Origin: Mycobacteriaceae bacterium
GTDB lineage: Bacteria; Actinomycetota; Actinomycetes; Mycobacteriales; Mycobacteriaceae
Direction of reading: 5' to 3'
Assembly: GCA_019749805.1 (NCBI GenBank)
Contig: JAIEPH010000022.1
Span: 62,001-126,000, forward strand
Length of the DNA: 64,000 bases
Below are positions 1 through 8,718 of this stretch, piece after piece. Below the pieces are notes generated by a model. That model searched no databases, had not been told where the DNA came from, and worked only from the letters and a program-made list of their open reading frames with translations. Position 1 is the stretch's first letter. Each line of letters begins with the position of its first letter. The position numbers and the translations under genes are program-made.

Positions 1-445
1 TTTCGGTGGGTAGTCGGCGCTCGGCCCACTGGGCATACGCGTTCGCGTCGGGGTACGCGATCTGGACCACGGGGTGCTCGTCGAGGTTCTCGATCGACGA
101 CTCCGGTCCACGGGGATGTCGCCAGCACGCACCGGGCATCCAGGTCCACCACAAGCGCCAGTTGCGCAGGTCGACAGGACCGGCCGTCGGCTGGAACACC
201 AGCGCTCCCGGCGCCCGATCCTCGGGTGGCACGTCGGGGAATTGGGCTGGATCCAAAGGCTTTTCGGCGACCGTGACGTAACCGGTGTCGTCGACGAACT
301 GGGCGAACTGGGCGTTGGTCACGGGGTGGCGCTCGATCGCGAAACCGTCGACGGTCGCGGTGTGGGCCGGAGCCTCTTCGGGATAGAAGTCATCCGAGCC
401 CATGCGGAACGAACCACCGGGGACGTCGATCAGTTCGGTCAGCAC
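1..445 (-). CDS. Formylglycine-generating enzyme-like (SUMF1/FGE-sulfatase) protein, 3' end cut by window
   Basis: The reverse strand from a GTG at 445 reads open to the window edge, giving 148 residues of an incomplete protein. Near the start it has the family hallmark VPGGSFRMGSDDFYPEE, then PVTNAQFAQFVDDTGYVTVAE, and a WR(L)WWTWMPGACWRHP stretch typical of the FGE-sulfatase domain. Family members either oxidise a sulfatase cysteine to formylglycine or, as with EgtB and relatives, use the fold in other oxidations. The catalytic cysteines lie in the missing C-terminus, so the activity cannot be assigned. A sulfatase partner is not in view. The start is inferred: no upstream in-frame start exists before the TGA that ends the preceding reading frame. 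Confidence 0.8.
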   Translation of the reverse strand, partial: MLTELIDVPGGSFRMGSDDFYPEEAPAHTATVDGFAIERHPVTNAQFAQFVDDTGYVTVAEKPLDPAQFPDVPPEDRAPGALVFQPTAGPVDLRNWRLWWTWMPGACWRHPRGPESSIENLDEHPVVQIAYPDANAYAQWAERRLPTE

Positions 446-493
446 CGTCTCAGGGTAGGCACATCAGTGTGCCGGAGGCGTGATCCGCAGGCA

Positions 494-2020
494 TCACGAT
501 TTGGCGGTGGGCTTGATGAGCCAGAGCGCCAGAATGATCGCCACGACCGGTCCAACGGCCATCACCAGACTCAGCGTGTGAATCGCGTCGATTGCACTGT
601 GCGGCGCTTGTTCCACCACCAGTCGCGCCTGCTCGGGATTGACGAGGTGAGCCTGCTGGCCACCGTGCGCCGTCACCAACGCTTCGCGCGTCTCCGCACG
701 GCTGATGCCGGATTTGGACAAGTCGTGCACGCTATCGGTGAGGAAGAGGTTGATTCCGACGAGCGCGAACAGGGCCGGGCCCAGTGAGTAACCGCCCTCG
801 TTGACCGCGCTCTTGACAGCCGATACTGCGCCGCCGAGATCGTCGGGCGCGCTACTCATCATGATCGTCGCCTGCGGGGTGGTGACCAGTGCACCGCCGA
901 CGACGATCAGAGCTGCGGTGACGAAAACGACTGTGCGCCCGGTGTTCAAGTCGAACAACCTCAGCACGAGCAGACCGGCCAGCATGGTGAGAAGGCCGGT
1001 GATCATCACCGCGCGGGGACCTACGCTTCTGATCACCGGGCCGGCAGCGGTGGCGGCCAGTGCGGCCATCGCGGTGGCGGGGATGAGCAGGAAGCCGAAC
1101 AGCTCGTGGGACTCCTTGCGAATCGTCACGAGGTAGAAGGCCAGCAGCACCATGGACCCGCCGAGCACGATGTTGAACATGACCCCGGCCGTCACCGCCG
1201 CGTTGAACCGGCCGGAGCGGAATATACGCATGTCCAGCGCCGGGTCGGGGGTGCGCAGTTCTCGCATCACGAACCCGGCGCCGGCCACGACGCCGAGCGC
1301 GACGGAGGCGAGACCGGTCAGGTCGATGCCGGTCTCCATGCGGGAGGTACCGAAGATGAGGCCCAGCAGCGCGACGGCGAACAGGAACAAGCCGGGCAGG
1401 TCGAGGCGTCGGGTGGCGCGCAGCGTTTCGGGCACGAATCGCCATGTGATCACCAATCCGAGGACCGCGATGAGCGGCACCACGAGAAAGCATGCGCGCC
1501 AGCCGATAGCGTGTCCGAGTGCACCACTGATCGCGGGCATCGGCGTGGCGATGGCGTATCCCGCACCGAAGTAGGCCGCGATCGCCGCCGCCCGCCTTCG
1601 CGGCGGGAACACCGCACTGGTGAGCGCAAGCGACAACCCGATCAGGAACGCGAACGCCACGCCGACGCCGGCGCGAGCAATCATCAGCACCGCTGCTGCC
1701 GGCGCGGCGGCGGCGAGCGCGCTGAACACGATCACACCCGACATGCCCAGCAGGTACATGCGGCGCATCCCGTAGAGATCACCGAGGGCGCCGGCGCTCA
1801 GCACGGTTGCGGCCATGGTCAGCGTGGCCAGGCTGGCGACGAACGTGGACGTGGTGCCGGTGATGTCCAGACCAGCCGAAACGACCTGCAGGTTGGCAGA
1901 CAGTGTGGTGGGGTCGCCGATGGCAATTCCGTAACCGATGCCCATGGCGGCCACCGTCATTACGGCGGCCAGTCCCGATACGTGGCGATCGCCGGTTTCA
2001 GCGGCGGAGTCGGTCGACAC
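494..2020 (-). CDS. MFS drug/solute exporter, DHA2-type
   Basis: This is a 508-residue, very hydrophobic protein with about 14 predicted membrane segments, the topology of the DHA2 (14-TMS) branch of the major facilitator superfamily, which includes EmrB and EfpA. The cytoplasmic loop after the second helix contains GALGDLYGMRRMYLLGMSGV, the MFS motif A (G-x3-D-x-x-G-x-R-R). It would work as a proton-coupled exporter in the inner membrane; the substrate cannot be told from sequence. It is transcribed away from the flavoprotein at 2104, with about 80 bp between the starts that must contain both promoters. ATG at 2020 is the natural start, being followed by a short polar N-terminus before helix 1. 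Confidence 0.88.
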   Translation of the reverse strand: MSTDSAAETGDRHVSGLAAVMTVAAMGIGYGIAIGDPTTLSANLQVVSAGLDITGTTSTFVASLATLTMAATVLSAGALGDLYGMRRMYLLGMSGVIVFSALAAAAPAAAVLMIARAGVGVAFAFLIGLSLALTSAVFPPRRRAAAIAAYFGAGYAIATPMPAISGALGHAIGWRACFLVVPLIAVLGLVITWRFVPETLRATRRLDLPGLFLFAVALLGLIFGTSRMETGIDLTGLASVALGVVAGAGFVMRELRTPDPALDMRIFRSGRFNAAVTAGVMFNIVLGGSMVLLAFYLVTIRKESHELFGFLLIPATAMAALAATAAGPVIRSVGPRAVMITGLLTMLAGLLVLRLFDLNTGRTVVFVTAALIVVGGALVTTPQATIMMSSAPDDLGGAVSAVKSAVNEGGYSLGPALFALVGINLFLTDSVHDLSKSGISRAETREALVTAHGGQQAHLVNPEQARLVVEQAPHSAIDAIHTLSLVMAVGPVVAIILALWLIKPTAKS

Positions 2021-2103
2021 CGGGTGGATGCTACTGGCCGTGCCGCATCTCGCGGGGCGCGCACGCGCGGATTGGCGGGCGTCGAACCGGGTACTGCTCG
2101 TCC

Positions 2104-3345
2104 ATGGATGTCACACCGGAGCGCAGCGAGGATTCCTTCGACGTCCTGATCGTCGGTGGCGGCAACGCGGGCCTCAGCGTGGCCGCTCGTCTGCTGCGGC
2201 GCGGAGTCGTCAGCGTCGGGGTCATGGAACCGCTTGCGGTGCACACTTATCGGCCGCTGTTGTCGTATGTCGGCGGAGGTCAGGCGTCGCGGAGCAGCGC
2301 TGAGCGCGCACAAGCGTCGGTGACCCCGGGCGGGTGCACGTGGCTGCAGGACTCTGCCGTCGGCGTGGATACCGAGTTGCAGACGGTTCGATGCAGGAGT
2401 GGCCGCGTCTATCGGTACACCGACCTGGTACTCGCGCCCGGACTCGTCCCCGATGAGGGGGAGTTGGCCGACGTGTTCACCGCTCTCGACACCGAAGCAG
2501 TGGCGAGCAATTATCTCGACCACGCCGAGAAGACGTGGCAGCTGGTGGAGTCGATGGCGGTGGGCCATGCCGTGTTCACGGTTCCGCGGCCGCCGGTCGG
2601 CTGCACGGGCACCACGCTCAAGCCGCTGTTCCTCGCGGCGGCGTACTGGCGGCGCATGGGGCGCACCGACGACATCGACATCACCCTGGTCGTCGATCGG
2701 CCGGACCTGCTGGGCGTCGCGGAAATCGACGATCGGCTGCGGCGCTGTCTCGACGACTTCGGCGTGCAGGTGCTGAACAACACCTCTGTGACCGGGGTAC
2801 ATCCCGCGGAGCGAAAGCTGGCGGTCCGCGTGGGCGACGGCGTCGAGCAGAAGCTGCCGTATGACTTGCTACATCTTGTCCCGCCGTTTCGCGGACCACG
2901 ATGGATCGAAGAGTCGGGCCTGGCCGATACCGGCGCACACGGAGTGGTCGACATCGACCCGAAGACCTTCAGGCACCGGGTTCACGCCAATGCGTGGGCG
3001 CTGGGGGACGCGGCGAATGTGGGTACGGACCCGTCGGGCGGAGCGATACGACGGCAATCGGCGATCCTGGTCGACAACATGATGGCGGCGCGCAGCGGTG
3101 GTCGGTTCCAGGAGTACGACGGGTACACGGTGGCGCCGATTGCGACCGATGAGCACCGGCTGATGTTCGGCGAGTTCGACCGGACCGGATCGCTGAGTAG
3201 TTCGTTGCCGTCGTTTCTCGACCCGCTGAAGCCGCGTCGATGGGCCTGGGCGTTCGACCGCTACGCCTTGCCGCAGATGTACTGGAATCTGATCCTCAAG
3301 GGGCGACTCTGGCGTTCGGTCGTTCCTCACCGCTCGAAGTGCTGA
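2104..3345 (+). CDS. SQR-like FAD/NAD(P)-dependent oxidoreductase
   Basis: A 413-residue flavoprotein. A Rossmann FAD-binding motif, VLIVGGGNAGLSVAARLL, lies near residue 12, and a second FAD-contact segment near the C-terminus reads WALGDAANVGTDPSGGAIRRQ. The layout and PVGCTGTTLKPLFLAAAYW around residue 165 match the sulfide:quinone oxidoreductase-like branch of pyridine nucleotide-disulfide oxidoreductases. One cysteine is seen at the place where SQRs carry a catalytic cysteine, but the complete three-Cys set is not obvious, so sulfide oxidation is not certain. The reading frame is open further upstream, but ATG 2104 is chosen because the domain starts directly after it and the upstream part overlaps the divergent exporter. 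Its 3' end overlaps the convergent peptidase by 19 bp. Confidence 0.8.
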   Translation: MDVTPERSEDSFDVLIVGGGNAGLSVAARLLRRGVVSVGVMEPLAVHTYRPLLSYVGGGQASRSSAERAQASVTPGGCTWLQDSAVGVDTELQTVRCRSGRVYRYTDLVLAPGLVPDEGELADVFTALDTEAVASNYLDHAEKTWQLVESMAVGHAVFTVPRPPVGCTGTTLKPLFLAAAYWRRMGRTDDIDITLVVDRPDLLGVAEIDDRLRRCLDDFGVQVLNNTSVTGVHPAERKLAVRVGDGVEQKLPYDLLHLVPPFRGPRWIEESGLADTGAHGVVDIDPKTFRHRVHANAWALGDAANVGTDPSGGAIRRQSAILVDNMMAARSGGRFQEYDGYTVAPIATDEHRLMFGEFDRTGSLSSSLPSFLDPLKPRRWAWAFDRYALPQMYWNLILKGRLWRSVVPHRSKC

Positions 3346-4043
3346 TAGTCCACGGGGTCTCGCCACTCGCCGCCCCACTGCCAACCGCGGTCGGTGAACA
3401 CGCGTACGGCCGGGTCGCCGGCGTGCAGCAGCCCCGGATCTATGCGGCTGCGGTCCAGGTAGGACGCGGCATTCTGGGGTTCGAGGAGACCCGACTGATG
3501 GATGGCGGGATTGAGCAAGGGGTTGATGTCGATGGCTCGACCGAAGGCGTGTTCGGACCAGCGACTGGACCCGGGGATGGCTCGGCAGTTGAACGCCGAG
3601 GTGTTGTTGTCTTGCATCGACAACTCATCCTCGGCCCCCGGATAGTTGTCCACGGTGCGCATCTTCTCGACCGGATAGCGCAGTTGAAGCAGCTGCTCGA
3701 AGATCGCCACGACTTCCGCCGCCAGCTCTTCGTGCACGATCAGTGACCCGCGGTGGATCTGCGCATCGAAGCCGAGATGGTTGACCTCAACCCGATGCAG
3801 CTGCTCAGGAGCGACGGGGCAGCCGGGTCGCCAGCTCGGGCCGAGTTCGGCGACACTGACCGGGCGAATGGCGGCAGCGGGCAGAGACGTGCTCGTGGTA
3901 GGCGGTGTCGGGCGGGCGACAGAAGCTGGTGACGTCGCCGGAGGAGGCGACTCAGCTCGAGGCGGCGCCTGGCCGCATTGCACGAGAACGGCACCGGCAG
4001 TCGTCGCGATTGCCAGCGCCGCGATCCGCCGTGACACCTCCAC
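3327..4043 (-). CDS. Lipoprotein M15-family peptidase (D-alanyl-D-alanine carboxypeptidase-like)
   Basis: This 238-residue protein has a signal peptide ending in a lipobox-like VLVQCG near residue 23, then a Pro/Ser/Thr-rich linker, so it should be an anchored extracellular lipoprotein. The C-terminal half has the zinc-peptidase M15 (VanY/M15_4) pattern: SRWSEHAFGRAIDINPLLNP carries the metal-binding His and Asp, and the final VDYQHFER supplies the last metal-ligand His. Such enzymes trim D-Ala residues or cross-bridges in peptidoglycan, fitting the adjacent PonA2 gene, which is divergent. The start is a GTG; another in-frame GTG lies two codons later. Confidence 0.8.
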   Translation of the reverse strand: MEVSRRIAALAIATTAGAVLVQCGQAPPRAESPPPATSPASVARPTPPTTSTSLPAAAIRPVSVAELGPSWRPGCPVAPEQLHRVEVNHLGFDAQIHRGSLIVHEELAAEVVAIFEQLLQLRYPVEKMRTVDNYPGAEDELSMQDNNTSAFNCRAIPGSSRWSEHAFGRAIDINPLLNPAIHQSGLLEPQNAASYLDRSRIDPGLLHAGDPAVRVFTDRGWQWGGEWRDPVDYQHFER

Positions 4044-4193
4044 TCGAAACGACGGTAGTGCGCCGGAGGCCGCCTGCCCACTGTGCGGTGTGCCAACCTC
4101 ACAGCGACTGATCGATGTTCAACTTGTCGACGAACGTGACGAATCGACTTCGATATGAGCGCCCTACGGTTGGCGGCTTACTAATCTGTGTGC

Positions 4194-6701
4194 ATGGGGG
4201 AGCACCGATCGGTGTGGGATGCCGTCGCGAAGTTGATCTTGTGTTGTCTGTCTGCCGGCGCACTGGTGGCCGCATTGCTGTTCCCATTGGTCGGCAGTGT
4301 GGGGCTGGTTTCGAACCGGGCTGCCGACGTCGTTACAGCCGGTTCGGCACAGCTGCTGCAGGGCGACGTCCCACTGGTCACGACGATGGTGGATGCGGCG
4401 GGGAAGCCGATCGCGCGCTTGTACTCACAGCGCCGGTTCGAAGTGCCTTCCAATCGGATCGCCAACACGATGAAGCTGGCGATCGTCTCGGTCGAAGACA
4501 AGCGTTTCACCGAGCACAACGGCGTGGACTGGCAAGGCACGCTGACCGGTGTTTCCGGCTACCTCGCCGGAAACATCAACACCCGCGGGGGCTCGACCAT
4601 CGAGCAGCAGTACGTGAAGAACTTCCGGTTGCTGGTGACGGCTCAGACCGACGCCGAGCGGCGGGCCGCCGTCGAGTTGACGCCCGCGCGCAAGCTGCGC
4701 GAGATGCGTTTGGCGCTCGCCCTCGACAAGACGCTGTCCAAGGAGGAGATCCTCACCCGGTACCTCAATCTGGTGTATTTCGGCAACGGTGCATTCGGCG
4801 TGCAGGATGCGGCGCAGACCTACTTCGGCGTCAATGCGTCGGACCTGAACTGGCAGCAGGCCGCGCTGTTGGCGGGACTGGTGAAGTCCACGAGCATCTT
4901 CGACCCGTACAGCAATCCCCAGGCGGCGATGGAACGGCGAGGCGTGGTGTTGGACACCATGATCGAGAATCTGCCTGCGGAGGCCGACGAGCTTCGTGCC
5001 GCCAAGGTCGCACCCCTGGGTGTGCTGGCCCGGCCGAACCAGCTGCCGGGCGGATGCGTCGCCGCCGGGGACCGCGGCTTCTTCTGTGACTATGTGCTCG
5101 ACTACCTGGCCAGGGCAGGCATCAGCAAGGAGGAGGTCGCACGCGGCGGCTACCTCATCCGCACGACTCTCGACCCGAAGGTGCAGGAGTCGGTCAAGTC
5201 GGCGGTCGACAAGTTCGCCAGCCCGACGCTCGACGGGGTGGCCAGCGTGATGAGCGTCATCAAGCCCGGCAAGGACACGCATCGCGTCATGGCGATGGCC
5301 AGCAGTCGCACCTATGGACTCAACGGCGACGCCCATGAAACGGTGCAGCAGCAGCCGTTCTCGCTCGTGGGCGACGGCGCGGGCTCGATCTTCAAGGTGT
5401 TCACCACCGCGGCGGCGCTCGAAATGGGCATGGGCATCAACAATCAGTTGCAGGTGCCGGGCTCGGTCCAGGCCAGGGGTCTCGGCAGCAGCGATACTCC
5501 GGGCTGTCCGAAGGAAACATGGTGTGTGAGAAATGCTGCTGGAGGCTACCGAGGTTCGATGAATGTCACCGACGCGCTGGCGACGTCACCGAACACCGCC
5601 TTCGCGAGATTGATTCAGCAGGTGGGTGTTTCGCCTGCCGTCGACATGGCGGTGCGGCTCGGGCTGCGGTCCTACGCGCTGCCTGGAACGGCGCGGGCAT
5701 ACGACGCTGAGAGCAACGAAAGCCTGGCCGACTTCATCAAGCGGCAGAACATCGGGTCGTTCACGCTAGGCCCGTTTCAGCTGAATGCGCTCGAGTTGGC
5801 GAATGTGGCGGCGACGGTGGCGTCTGGCGGTGTGTGGTGCCCGCCGAACCCGGTCGACAAGATCTTCGACCGTCACGGCAATGAGGTGACGGTCGACAGT
5901 CAGCCGTGCGATCAGGCGGTGCCCGAGGGACTGGCGAACACTCTCGCGAATGCGCTCAGCAAGGACGATAAGAGCCCGGGCACCGCAGCGGGTGCGGCCG
6001 CGTCGACGGGGTGGGAGCTGCCGATGTCGGGCAAGACGGGGACGACGGAGTCGCACCGGTCGGCGGGATTTCTCGGCTTCACCAATCGGTACGCGGCGGC
6101 GAACTACATCTTCGCGGATTCCCGCACTCCGTCGGGCATCTGTTCGTTTCCGTTGCGCGAGTGCGGTAATGGGGACTTGTATGGCGGCAGCGAGCCCGCC
6201 CGTACGTGGTTCACGGCGATGAAGCCGATCGCCACCAATTTCGGCGAGGTGCGCCTTCCACCGACGGATCCGCGCTATGTCGACGGCGCGCCGGGTGGCA
6301 AGGTGCCCAGCGTGTCCGGCCTCAAGGTCGATGCGGCGCGTCAGCGGCTGCGGGAGGCGGGCTTCCAGGTGGCCGATCAGCCGTCCTCGGTGAACAGTTC
6401 GGCACGATACGGAACGGTCGTCGGGACGACGCCGAGCGGTCAGACGATTCCGGGGTCGATCATCACGATCAACATCAGCAACGGGGTAGCGCCGGCACCG
6501 CCGCCACGGCCGGTCGAGCCGCCCCCGCCTCCGCCCGGCGTGCCGCCACCACCGCCGGCGGTGAACCCGATGGTCATCGAGATTCCGGGGTTGCCGCCGA
6601 TCATCTTGGGACCACCACCGCCGCCACCGCCAGGCCCGCCACCGCCGCCGCCGCCACCGCCGCCGCCACCGCCGATCGCGCCGCCACCTCCGCCGCCCTA
6701 G
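4194..6701 (+). CDS. ponA2: Bifunctional class A penicillin-binding protein, PonA2/PBP1B-like
   Basis: This 835-residue peptidoglycan synthase has a short cytoplasmic N-terminus and one transmembrane helix. A GT51 glycosyltransferase domain follows, with the motif EDKRFTEHNGVDW near residue 100 and GGSTIEQQYVKN. The transpeptidase domain has the active-site serine in GSIFKVF, an SPN motif in ATSPNTAFA, and MSGKTGTTE. A PASTA repeat (VPSVSGLKVDAARQRLREAGF) and a long proline-rich tail close the protein, the architecture of mycobacterial PonA2. It polymerises and crosslinks lipid II outside the membrane. ATG 4194 is preferred over GTG 4188 because the spacing to the membrane helix then fits the known mycobacterial homologue as I recall it. 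Confidence 0.9.
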   Translation: MGEHRSVWDAVAKLILCCLSAGALVAALLFPLVGSVGLVSNRAADVVTAGSAQLLQGDVPLVTTMVDAAGKPIARLYSQRRFEVPSNRIANTMKLAIVSVEDKRFTEHNGVDWQGTLTGVSGYLAGNINTRGGSTIEQQYVKNFRLLVTAQTDAERRAAVELTPARKLREMRLALALDKTLSKEEILTRYLNLVYFGNGAFGVQDAAQTYFGVNASDLNWQQAALLAGLVKSTSIFDPYSNPQAAMERRGVVLDTMIENLPAEADELRAAKVAPLGVLARPNQLPGGCVAAGDRGFFCDYVLDYLARAGISKEEVARGGYLIRTTLDPKVQESVKSAVDKFASPTLDGVASVMSVIKPGKDTHRVMAMASSRTYGLNGDAHETVQQQPFSLVGDGAGSIFKVFTTAAALEMGMGINNQLQVPGSVQARGLGSSDTPGCPKETWCVRNAAGGYRGSMNVTDALATSPNTAFARLIQQVGVSPAVDMAVRLGLRSYALPGTARAYDAESNESLADFIKRQNIGSFTLGPFQLNALELANVAATVASGGVWCPPNPVDKIFDRHGNEVTVDSQPCDQAVPEGLANTLANALSKDDKSPGTAAGAAASTGWELPMSGKTGTTESHRSAGFLGFTNRYAAANYIFADSRTPSGICSFPLRECGNGDLYGGSEPARTWFTAMKPIATNFGEVRLPPTDPRYVDGAPGGKVPSVSGLKVDAARQRLREAGFQVADQPSSVNSSARYGTVVGTTPSGQTIPGSIITINISNGVAPAPPPRPVEPPPPPPGVPPPPPAVNPMVIEIPGLPPIILGPPPPPPPGPPPPPPPPPPPPPIAPPPPPP

Positions 6702-6729
6702 AAGCGCGTCGACAGGTACATTCGGTCCG

Positions 6730-7281
6730 ATGACCGCCAACGAGTGGAGCTTGGACGCCGCCGACGGTGAGCTGCTCGTGAAGACCGGCGTCACCGGCAG
6801 GGCGGCCAAGATGGGCCACCGGTTGACGATCGCGATGACCGAATGGCAGGCGACGGTGGGGTCGAGCGGCGGCAAGCCCGTCGAGGCGGAAGTGATTGTC
6901 GAAGTCAATTCGCTTCAAGTGCGCAAGGGCGAGGGTGGTGTGAAGGGGCTGTCCGCGCCGGAGAAAGCGCTGGCGCGGTCGAACGCGTTGAATTCGCTTG
7001 ATGCGGAACACTTCCCGCAGATCCGCTTTTACGCAGATGACGTCGACAAGTCGGACGATGGCTATCTGTTGACCGGCACTCTGGAGATCCACGGTGAGAG
7101 CAACGACTGCGCGATCGACGTGAACGTCGAAGATCTCGGAGACACATGGCGACTGTCGGGCGCAACCGAGATTGTGCAATCCGACTTCGGCATCAAGCCG
7201 TATTCGATGCTGCTTGGCTCGATGAAAGTCGTGGACTCCGTGACGGTTTCGTTCACCGCCACACGGTCGAAAGAGCGCTAG
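6730..7281 (+). CDS. YceI-family lipocalin-like protein
   Basis: A 183-residue protein of the YceI-like family, a lipocalin-type beta barrel that binds polyisoprenoid or amphiphilic ligands. The pattern matches: W-x-LDxADGELLVKTGVTGRAAKMGHRLTI at the start, GGVKGLSAPEKA in the middle and EHFPQIRFYADDV before the final strands, which end in KVVDSVTVSFTA. No signal peptide is visible, so this copy probably stays in the cytoplasm, unlike E. coli YceI. It follows ponA2 by 28 bp and may be read from the same transcript. It converges with the hydrolase, the two stop codons overlapping. Confidence 0.85.
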   Translation: MTANEWSLDAADGELLVKTGVTGRAAKMGHRLTIAMTEWQATVGSSGGKPVEAEVIVEVNSLQVRKGEGGVKGLSAPEKALARSNALNSLDAEHFPQIRFYADDVDKSDDGYLLTGTLEIHGESNDCAIDVNVEDLGDTWRLSGATEIVQSDFGIKPYSMLLGSMKVVDSVTVSFTATRSKER

Positions 7282-8591
7282 ACCGCGACGTTGTCGAGCG
7301 CACGACGCGCATAGATCTCGGCGAGGAATTGCTCGACGGCAACAGCTGCGTGCGCGGCGCGAGCCGAACCGAAAATGTCGAAAGCATGCTGGGTGAACGG
7401 CAATTCGGCGTACACGACCGGCTGTGTGCTGACTTCTCGCAGCCTTTCGACGAAGCCCCGCCCCTGCTCGACGGGAACAAGCGAGTCGTTTCGGCCGTGC
7501 ACGACGAAGAACGGCGGCGCGTCTGCGGAGACATAGCTCACCGGCGATGCGTCGACATAGGGCTGCCGGTTCGTCGAAAGCCGTTGTTTGACGACCATCT
7601 GCTCGAGCAGTTCGGGCATCGACGGATGCATCGCGTCCTCGAAGCGGGTGAAGTCGTAGACGCCGTAGAACGGGACCGCGGCCTGGACGCGGGTGTCGGC
7701 GTCTTCGAACCCGGGCTGGAACCGTGGGTCGTTGGGCGTCAGCGCGGCCAGCGAGGACAGATGCCCACCGGCCGAGCCACCGGTGATGGCGACGAAATCG
7801 GGGTCGCCGCCGTACTCGGCGATGTGTGCCTTCACCCACGCCAGGGCGCGCTTGACGTCGACGATGTGGTCGGGCCACGTGTTGCGTGGGCTGTGCCGGT
7901 AGTTGATCGCCACGCAGACCCAGCCGAGCTCGGCAAGGTGGCTCATCAACGGATGCGCCTGTCCGCGTTTGTTGCCGGTGGTCCACGCACCGCCGGGGAT
8001 CTGGAACAGCACCGGCGCCTTGCCGTTTCGGTCGAGATCGGGTCGTCGCCAGATATCGAGATGATTGGCGCCGCCGTATTCGCCGTAGCTGATGTCGCCG
8101 TCGTGGGCGTAGTCGCGATAGATCCGCAGCATCCGCAGGGCGCCGGGCGTCTTGGCGGTGCCGTCGCCTGCCGGCCGACGCCACAAGCCTGCCGAGTCGG
8201 TGCGGCGATGAGTCCCCAGGCCGTTGCCCAACGCCGTGGTCAGTGGGGCGGAGGCCTGGTGTCCGGCGCGGTTGAAGTTCAGCAGACCCAACGCGGACAG
8301 CCCGGCCACGATCCACGCCGTCCTGCGCACCGGACGCGTTAGGCGACGCGCGGTCAGTAGCAGTCCGGCGACCTGGCTCACGAGTGTTTGCAACGGGAAC
8401 TCGGTCACCACGAGACCGAACGCCCACGAAAGGATCGAGGGGTATCCCCTTCGCGCCAGTGGGCGATATCCGTTCAGTGTCGAAGCGGCGGTCAGTGCCG
8501 CGACAGCCACCGCCCCGACCTGCCGGGCGATGTGAGCGGTTCGGGTCTTCTGCATTCGGTCACGATACGAGGCGGTGGTTGCAGCCCGCAT
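7278..8591 (-). CDS. Membrane-anchored alpha/beta hydrolase (esterase/lipase, HSL-like)
   Basis: A 437-residue protein with two or three hydrophobic segments in the first 120 residues, followed by an alpha/beta-hydrolase domain. Catalytic features are FQIPGGAWTTGNK (oxyanion loop), the nucleophile elbow ITGGSAGGHLSSL, an acid in VHGRNDSLVPVE and a histidine in PFTQHAFDIF. This fits the carboxylesterase/lipase (Lip) families abundant in mycobacteria; the physiological ester is unknown. The ATG at 8591 has a GGACGGAG ribosome-binding sequence a few bases upstream and is preferred over the upstream start at 8648 and the later ATG at 8555. It is divergent from norB. Confidence 0.82.
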   Translation of the reverse strand: MRAATTASYRDRMQKTRTAHIARQVGAVAVAALTAASTLNGYRPLARRGYPSILSWAFGLVVTEFPLQTLVSQVAGLLLTARRLTRPVRRTAWIVAGLSALGLLNFNRAGHQASAPLTTALGNGLGTHRRTDSAGLWRRPAGDGTAKTPGALRMLRIYRDYAHDGDISYGEYGGANHLDIWRRPDLDRNGKAPVLFQIPGGAWTTGNKRGQAHPLMSHLAELGWVCVAINYRHSPRNTWPDHIVDVKRALAWVKAHIAEYGGDPDFVAITGGSAGGHLSSLAALTPNDPRFQPGFEDADTRVQAAVPFYGVYDFTRFEDAMHPSMPELLEQMVVKQRLSTNRQPYVDASPVSYVSADAPPFFVVHGRNDSLVPVEQGRGFVERLREVSTQPVVYAELPFTQHAFDIFGSARAAHAAVAVEQFLAEIYARRALDNVAV

Positions 8592-8718
8592 GTGGCTCCG
8601 TCCCTTCCCCGGCGGTGGTCGAGTTGCGATGTTTCGAAACACCGCCACCTCGTCGCGGGTTTTCGTTACGTTGGCCAGAGATGCTGCGAACGTGACTCAT
8701 TTCGACGGGGGTGTGGCA

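Noticed and set aside
6490..6700. Repeated ccg/cca tracts, considered as a CRISPR or minisatellite
   Set aside because: They are in-frame proline codons of the PonA2 tail, with no spacers.
6601..8427. 608-codon frame on the - strand, overlapping YceI and the hydrolase
   Set aside because: Arg-rich low-complexity shadow; the overlapping genes have family motifs.
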